Assembly (NCBI GenBank): GCA_947380915.1
Contig: CANCSY010000038.1
Span: forward strand, 1-18,990
Length of the DNA stretch: 18,990 bases
From: Beijerinckiaceae bacterium
GTDB lineage: Bacteria > Pseudomonadota > Alphaproteobacteria > Rhizobiales > Beijerinckiaceae
Direction: 5' to 3'
The notes under the pieces are model-generated. The model was not told the DNA's origin. It saw only the letters and a program-made list of their open reading frames with translations, and made no database searches. Position 1 is the stretch's first letter. Every line of letters starts with the position of its first letter. Positions 14,934 through 18,990 of this stretch are shown in pieces. The position numbers and the translations under genes were made by a program.

Positions 14934-15059
14934 TTGAATGGATACGCTTGCATCGATCACTTGGCGGGATGGCGAGTTTCAAGGTTAAAAGCACGGCGCA
15001 GACAAGGATCGCATTTTCCAACCTCGCTGTTAAATTGAAATGCTCGGGAGTTTCGACAG

Positions 15060-16097
15060 ATGGAGAAGAAGACCCTCATAAGCTCGGCAACCGCCTTCAT
15101 AATGGCGTGCTTGGCGCCATTGCCACTGCTCGCCCAGGCGCCGACTGATTTTTACAAGGGCAAGACAATCACCCTTCAGATCGGATCCGGCGCCGGTGGT
15201 GGCTACGACATCCTGGGACGAATGTTTGCTCGACACATGGGCAAATATATTCCCGGCAATCCAAACATCATGCCCCAAAATGTCCCGGGTGGCGGCAGCC
15301 TGTTCATGGCGAATCAGTTTGCGAGCATTACGGTTCGCGATGGCTCCGTTTTCGGAATTTTCAATACCGGCATGGCCCTGACGCCACTGCTCACGCCCGG
15401 TGTCGTGAAATTCGATCCACGCAAGTTCCGATTCATTGGCTCCCCAAATCGTGAAGCTCATGTGTTGATCGCTTCCGCCAATAGTCCCATCAGATCCATG
15501 GATGATATTTTCTCCAAGGAGATGATTGTCGCGGCGACTGCGCCGGGAGGCGCCCCATTTGACTTTCCGTTGCTCACGAACGAACTGTTAGGAACGAAGT
15601 TCAAGATCGTCGTGGGCTACAAGAGCAGCAATGACGCCAAACTCGCCACTGAACGCGGTGAAGTGCATGGACAGGCGGGGCATGGTTGGACAGCGGTGAA
15701 ATCTGAATATGCTGACGATCTTGCAAAGAAACGGATCCTGGTGGTGGCTGCCTTCGGCATGCAGAAGCATGCGGACCTGATGGATATTCCCCTTCTGCCC
15801 ACGGGCAAGACAGAAGAAGAAAAGCAACTCTTCAACTTGATGTATTCGCGCCAGGTCATCGGGCGCCCCCTGATGACGCCCCCGGATGTGCCTGCGGATC
15901 GTCTCAAGATTTTGCGTGACGCCTATGCCGCGACCGTGAAAGATCCCGCCTTTCTCTCTGAAGCTGAAAAGTTCATGGTCGACATAGATCCTGTATATTA
16001 TGACGAACTTGAGAGACTTTTGACGGAGCTCTACGCAACTCCGCCGCAAATCGTCAAGCGTATGCAGGAAATTCTGGAAACATCAGCCAGCAAGTAG
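15060..16097 (+). CDS. TTT-family (Bug/TctC) periplasmic substrate-binding protein
   Basis: A 345-residue periplasmic receptor. The signal peptide spans about residues 1-26 (basic MEKKT, hydrophobic core, cut near LAQA). Family features are FYKGKTITLQIGSGAGGGYD, NVPGGGSLFMANQF, DPRKFRFIGSPNRE, a GYKSSND segment, and the C-terminal YATPPQIVKRMQEIL. ATG 15060 is preceded by GGGAG with 9-base spacing. It lies between the Rieske oxygenase and the FAD enzyme in one direction, so it probably binds a substrate of these enzymes. It has no TctA/TctB partner here. It is clearly paralogous to the receptor at 17743-18780: same length, and about half of the residues identical by eye, including long shared runs such as the GSPNRE and PTGKTEEE segments. 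Confidence 0.92.
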   Translation: MEKKTLISSATAFIMACLAPLPLLAQAPTDFYKGKTITLQIGSGAGGGYDILGRMFARHMGKYIPGNPNIMPQNVPGGGSLFMANQFASITVRDGSVFGIFNTGMALTPLLTPGVVKFDPRKFRFIGSPNREAHVLIASANSPIRSMDDIFSKEMIVAATAPGGAPFDFPLLTNELLGTKFKIVVGYKSSNDAKLATERGEVHGQAGHGWTAVKSEYADDLAKKRILVVAAFGMQKHADLMDIPLLPTGKTEEEKQLFNLMYSRQVIGRPLMTPPDVPADRLKILRDAYAATVKDPAFLSEAEKFMVDIDPVYYDELERLLTELYATPPQIVKRMQEILETSASK

Positions 16098-16161
16098 AGA
16101 TACGCATGGCATTTGTGCGCGAGAGGCGCCGAATGTGATGCTGAGGAATCAGGAGGGATCA

Positions 16162-17637
16162 TTGGTCAGTTACAATGTGCTTGAAAAGCCCACGATCAAG
16201 AATCTGAGGGAGCGCGCAGATCTGTCGCTGGCTGCGCTGGAGAAAGCCGTCGCGCGCGATCTGGAAATACTTGAATATCCTTCGAAGAGCTGGATGCCGG
16301 CCACCAAAGGTCCTGACGGGCAGCATGTCTATGATGTGATCGTCGTCGGCGGCGGGCATTGCGGCGTTACCGCAGGCTTCGCATTGATACGTGAACGCAT
16401 TTCGAACATTCTGGTTCTTGAAAAGAGCCCACCAGGCGCCGAAGGTCCCTGGCAAACCTATGCGCGCATGCCCGATCTGCGGACTCGCAAGGCGGTGGCT
16501 GGCAATGAACTTGGTTATGTGAATCTCACCTTCCGCGCCTATTACGAGGCGCGAGAGGGTGAAGAAGCATACGCGGAGTTGAAGCGGATCTCTTGCGACG
16601 AGTGGACCTGTTACCTTCTATGGCTCCGCAAGGTGCTCAAGATTCCCGTTCAGAATGGGACTGAATTGCTCCTTGTGGAACCCGAGGGAAAACTGTTCAA
16701 GCTTCAGGTGTTGCATGACGGGGAGGTGGAAACCATCTACACGCGACGCGTCGTCATGACCAGCGGCCCTCTTTCCATGGGGGGATCGGTTATTCCGGAC
16801 ATTGTCCACCAATCCCTGCCAACCACCGCTTATCATGCGGCTTACGACGATTTCGATCTCAACAAGCTGATTGGAAAGCGCGTGGTGGTGGTTGGCGCGG
16901 GCGCCTCGGCTTTTGACAACGCCGGCGCCGCTTTGGAGGTAGGCGCGGCAAGCGTTGATCTTCTCGTGCGGCGCCCCAAAATTCCACCTGTCAGCGTCAT
17001 TCGCTGGACAGACACTTCGGGCTTTCTGCAGACCTATGCTGATCTGAATGATGACCAGAAATGGCGCATGATTCATCAGGTCCAGAGAAACGCCGCCCCG
17101 CCGACGCCCCGGGCCCTGAACCGCGTTCAAGGTTGGCAAAATTTCAACATTCACTTCAGTTCCCCCATCGTGGGCGCAAAGATGAATGGCGATGAAGTCG
17201 AAATTACAACGCCGAACGAGACACTGCATGCGGATGTCATTCTCCTGGCTACTGGTTTCATGTTCGACTTGAAAAAGAATGCCGCGTTGACGCCTTTTGT
17301 CGATCACATCGCCCTGTGGCGCGATCGCTACAAGCCCGAGAAAGCTGGTTCGGACAAATATCTCCAGTCACCGTACCTCGGTCGCAACTACGAGTTCATC
17401 GAAAAAGAGCCCGGCGCGGCGCCCTATCTGAAGCACATTTTCTGCTACAATCAGTCGTCAACCCTGAGCATGGGGCCGACCGGGCGCGTCAGTGGTCTCA
17501 AATATGGGATCAAGCGTTTGATGATGGGCGTTTGCGGCAGCTTCATGCGCGAAGACTATGACCATCATCTCCAGGCCGTGACGAACTTCAATTTCAATGA
17601 ATTCCAGGGTCATCCGTGGATGGAGGATATCGGTTAA
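16162..17637 (+). CDS. FAD/NAD(P)-dependent oxidoreductase, flavin monooxygenase-like
   Basis: A 491-residue two-dinucleotide-binding-domain flavoprotein. The FAD-binding Rossmann motif is VYDVIVVGGGHCGVTAGF (GGGHCG 63-68) with the strand-end acid in LVLEK. The NAD(P)H motif is KRVVVVGAGASAFDNAGAA (GAGASA 245-250), followed by LVRRP, whose arginines favour NADPH. A late ATGFMFDL motif is also typical of class B flavin monooxygenases. The Baeyer-Villiger fingerprint F-x-G-x3-H-x3-W is not present; the equivalent linker reads LPTTAYHAAYDDFDL. About 55 residues precede the FAD motif as an N-terminal extension. ATG and GTG codons at 16138 and 16135 are possible starts, but AGGAGG at 16151-16156, five bases before TTG 16162, is the best ribosome-binding site and would otherwise be coding. 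It follows the TTT receptor by 64 bp and is probably in the Rieske operon. Confidence 0.88.
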   Translation: MVSYNVLEKPTIKNLRERADLSLAALEKAVARDLEILEYPSKSWMPATKGPDGQHVYDVIVVGGGHCGVTAGFALIRERISNILVLEKSPPGAEGPWQTYARMPDLRTRKAVAGNELGYVNLTFRAYYEAREGEEAYAELKRISCDEWTCYLLWLRKVLKIPVQNGTELLLVEPEGKLFKLQVLHDGEVETIYTRRVVMTSGPLSMGGSVIPDIVHQSLPTTAYHAAYDDFDLNKLIGKRVVVVGAGASAFDNAGAALEVGAASVDLLVRRPKIPPVSVIRWTDTSGFLQTYADLNDDQKWRMIHQVQRNAAPPTPRALNRVQGWQNFNIHFSSPIVGAKMNGDEVEITTPNETLHADVILLATGFMFDLKKNAALTPFVDHIALWRDRYKPEKAGSDKYLQSPYLGRNYEFIEKEPGAAPYLKHIFCYNQSSTLSMGPTGRVSGLKYGIKRLMMGVCGSFMREDYDHHLQAVTNFNFNEFQGHPWMEDIG

Positions 17638-17658
17638 TCATTCCGATCCACAGATACT

Positions 17659-17695
17659 GGCGAGGATCGCGGGCGCTTCCCGCATGATCCTCGCC
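17659..17695. terminator. Strong bidirectional hairpin between convergent genes
   Basis: GGCGAGGATC (17659-17668) pairs perfectly with GATCCTCGCC (17686-17695). Inside this, GCGGG (17669-17673) pairs with CCCGC (17679-17683), with a two-base AT bulge and a CGCTT loop, giving 15 base pairs in all. It lies 22 bases after the stop of the FAD gene and about 48 bases after the stop of the opposing TTT receptor. There is no T-run on either strand, but the stem is long and well placed for a bidirectional terminator. Confidence 0.7.
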
Positions 17696-17742
17696 TGAAT
17701 CAAGAACAAGCTGACGCCGCCAGCCGGACCGGACCTGGTTTA

Positions 17743-18780
17743 CTAGTCGCTCAGCAGCGCACGCGCGCGCTTCAGCACATCGGGCGCCGTGGTGAACAGG
17801 CGGTCAGCCAGAGCCTGAAGCTCTTCGCCCGTGACAAGGCTGAGATCCGCGCTGGCTCGCTTCGCGTCGGCCACAAGTTCCGGGTCCTGCATGACGGCGA
17901 CAAGCGCTTTGCGGAAGGCCTCGACCCGGTCCATCGGCACATCAGGCGGAAAGGCGAAAGGGCGACCGAAAGATTGGCGCGCGTATAGCAATTCGAAGAT
18001 CTGCCGTTCTTCCTCGGTTTTCCCCGTGGGAAAAAGCGGAACAGTCGAAAGGTCAGGATGCTTGTTCATTCCATACTGAGCAAGGATCTTGATCTTTCCC
18101 TGCGAGATGAAGTCGCCGTAAACCTGCTTGGCGCTGACCCAGGCCATGCCCGGATAGGCCTGAATCTCACCCCGTTGCATCGCCAGAACTGTTTCGGTGG
18201 AGCCCTTGTAGCCAACGACGATTTTCATTTTCGTGCCGATCAACGCATTGGTCACTTTCGGGAATTCATAAGGCGCGGACCCCGGCGCTGTGGCGCCCGC
18301 AATGATCTCCATGCTGAATAGATCTTCGAAGGTTTTCGCAGGCGCATCCGCCCATGTCATCAGGACATGACCTTCGCGGTTAGGACTGCCAATATATTTG
18401 AATTTCCGCGGATCATATTGGGTGACGGTGGGGTTGAGCAACGGTGTGGTTGTCATTCCGCTGTTGAACAAGCCGAAAACCGAACCATCACGGGGGGTTA
18501 TATTGCCAAACTGGTTGGCGAGCGCGAGGCTCCCGCCACCTGGAACGTATTGGGTGATGATATTCGGTTTTCCAGGAATATATTGACTGATGTGACGGGA
18601 TATCAGGCGGCCATAAAGGTCATATCCGTCACCAGGCGAAGACCCTGTCTGCAGAATGATTTGCTTACCCTTATAAAAACTTTCAACCGAAGTCTGGGCG
18701 AAGCCGCTTGCGGCCCCGACCGACAAGGTCCCAAGAAACAGAATCGCCCGTGAGACGACAGCCTTGATTGTCTGCTGCAT
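17743..18780 (-). CDS. TTT-family (Bug/TctC) periplasmic substrate-binding protein
   Basis: A 345-residue periplasmic receptor with a signal peptide (MQQTIKAVVSRAILF..., cut near GFAQ). It shows FYKGKQIILQTGSSPGDGYD, YVPGGGSLALANQF, DPRKFKYIGSPNRE and PTGKTEEERQIF, closely matching the receptor at 15060-16097. The frame is open further upstream to about 18834, but those codons lie in the inferred end of an insertion sequence. ATG 18780 has GGGAGGG just upstream (18785-18791) and yields the same length as its paralogue, so it is chosen. It is convergent with the FAD gene. Its promoter must fit in roughly 40 bp before the IS end or come from the IS itself, so its expression may be altered. No membrane partners are seen. 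Confidence 0.92.
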   Translation of the reverse strand: MQQTIKAVVSRAILFLGTLSVGAASGFAQTSVESFYKGKQIILQTGSSPGDGYDLYGRLISRHISQYIPGKPNIITQYVPGGGSLALANQFGNITPRDGSVFGLFNSGMTTTPLLNPTVTQYDPRKFKYIGSPNREGHVLMTWADAPAKTFEDLFSMEIIAGATAPGSAPYEFPKVTNALIGTKMKIVVGYKGSTETVLAMQRGEIQAYPGMAWVSAKQVYGDFISQGKIKILAQYGMNKHPDLSTVPLFPTGKTEEERQIFELLYARQSFGRPFAFPPDVPMDRVEAFRKALVAVMQDPELVADAKRASADLSLVTGEELQALADRLFTTAPDVLKRARALLSD

Positions 18781-18819
18781 ATGACCCTCCCAAGATGTCT
18801 TTTTATTTTGGCGAAGCGA

Positions 18820-18850
18820 TGACCTTGCCCCCAACTTTTATCCACTCTGA
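18820..18850. repeat. Candidate terminal inverted repeat of the insertion sequence
   Basis: The stretch begins TGACCTTGCCCCC at 18820, passes through the transposase stop and continues to about 18850. It resembles, from memory, the ends of IS3-family elements common in Hyphomicrobiales, which begin TGACC followed by a C-run. The other end and any target duplication lie outside the window, so the exact boundary is an inference. Confidence 0.4.
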
Positions 18851-18990
18851 AGTTCGTTCGGGAGGTTTGGTTTGCCCCGGAGGGCGGGTGTAGCGGCGGG
18901 GGACGGTGCGTAGCTGGTGGGGTTGCGCAGCGCCGTCCCCCGACGCGGGAAGGTTTTGGCGAACTCGGTTGGCGTCCGCCAGCCAAGTTG
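18838..18990 (-). CDS. IS3-family transposase OrfB, C-terminal end (partial)
   Basis: The last 50 residues of a protein whose gene enters from the right edge. They begin QLGWRTPTEFAKTFPRRG and end KPNLPNELQSG before a TAA at 18840-18838. The LG-W-x-TP-x-EF block followed by a Pro/Ala-rich tail is typical of the end of the integrase core in IS3-family OrfB transposases. The catalytic DDE residues lie outside the window. The gene ends about 18 bp from the presumed IS terminus, as usual for these elements. Whether the element is intact cannot be told. Confidence 0.7.
   Translation of the reverse strand, partial: QLGWRTPTEFAKTFPRRGTALRNPTSYAPSPAATPALRGKPNLPNELQSG

Noticed and set aside
18781..18834. 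Extended N-terminus of the third TTT receptor
   Set aside because: These codons precede a strong ribosome-binding site and signal peptide, and fall mostly within the inferred IS end. The start at 18780 gives the same length as the paralogue.
1..18990. tRNA, rRNA, CRISPR array, prophage or toxin-antitoxin genes
   Set aside because: I read the intergenic stretches for cloverleaf-like folds, regular repeats and small gene pairs and saw none that hold up.

Overview
The window looks like an accessory catabolic region from an alphaproteobacterium, probably Hyphomicrobiales-like. The evidence is GC-rich DNA with strong third-position GC, several Bug/TctC-type periplasmic receptors, and the tail of an IS3-type transposase that resembles those of rhizobial relatives. 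The taxonomic call is an inference. I see no rRNA, tRNA or CRISPR and no core housekeeping operon.

Layout. (1) 189-839 (-): a small exported protein of unknown function. (2) 1238-3462 (+): an M24 'creatinase/peptidase fold' protein, closely followed by a tripartite tricarboxylate transporter (TTT) type receptor. (3) 3477-5410 (-): an alpha/beta hydrolase, preceded by a small extradiol-type VOC dioxygenase; this resembles a ring-cleavage plus hydrolysis pair. (4) 5584-6492 (-): a LysR regulator, divergent from (5) 6585-12646 (+). The latter is a tight five-gene run: an argininosuccinate lyase/EDDS lyase-like C-N lyase, an Asp/Glu-racemase-fold protein, and a complete Fe(III)/polyamine-type ABC importer (binding protein, fused double permease, ATPase). 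(6) 12923-17637 (+): a glutathione S-transferase, a Rieske non-heme iron oxygenase, a second TTT receptor and an FAD/NAD(P)H oxidoreductase of the flavin-monooxygenase type. (7) 17743-18780 (-): a third TTT receptor, a close paralogue of the second. Its start lies about 40 bp from the inferred end of an IS3-family element that runs off the right edge.

Taken together, the genes describe uptake and breakdown of small organic acids, probably aromatic or amino-polycarboxylate compounds: four periplasmic receptors, two oxygenases, one flavoenzyme, one lyase, two hydrolase-type enzymes and one GST. The most coherent unit is the LysR-divergent lyase/racemase-fold/ABC operon. By analogy with EDDS lyase, it could import a metal-chelating N-succinyl amino acid and split it to an amine plus fumarate; this substrate is a hypothesis. 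Several enzymes have altered active-site residues: the M24 protein has lost four of five metal ligands, the racemase-fold protein lacks both catalytic cysteines, the lyase has Arg for Met in its signature loop, and the hydrolase has S-x-S-x-G. Their exact reactions therefore may not be the textbook ones of their families.

Several long open frames need shorter starts than their full extent. Ribosome-binding sites, signal peptides or regulatory palindromes place the starts at 2437, 6492, 6585, 11567, 13731, 16162 and 18780.
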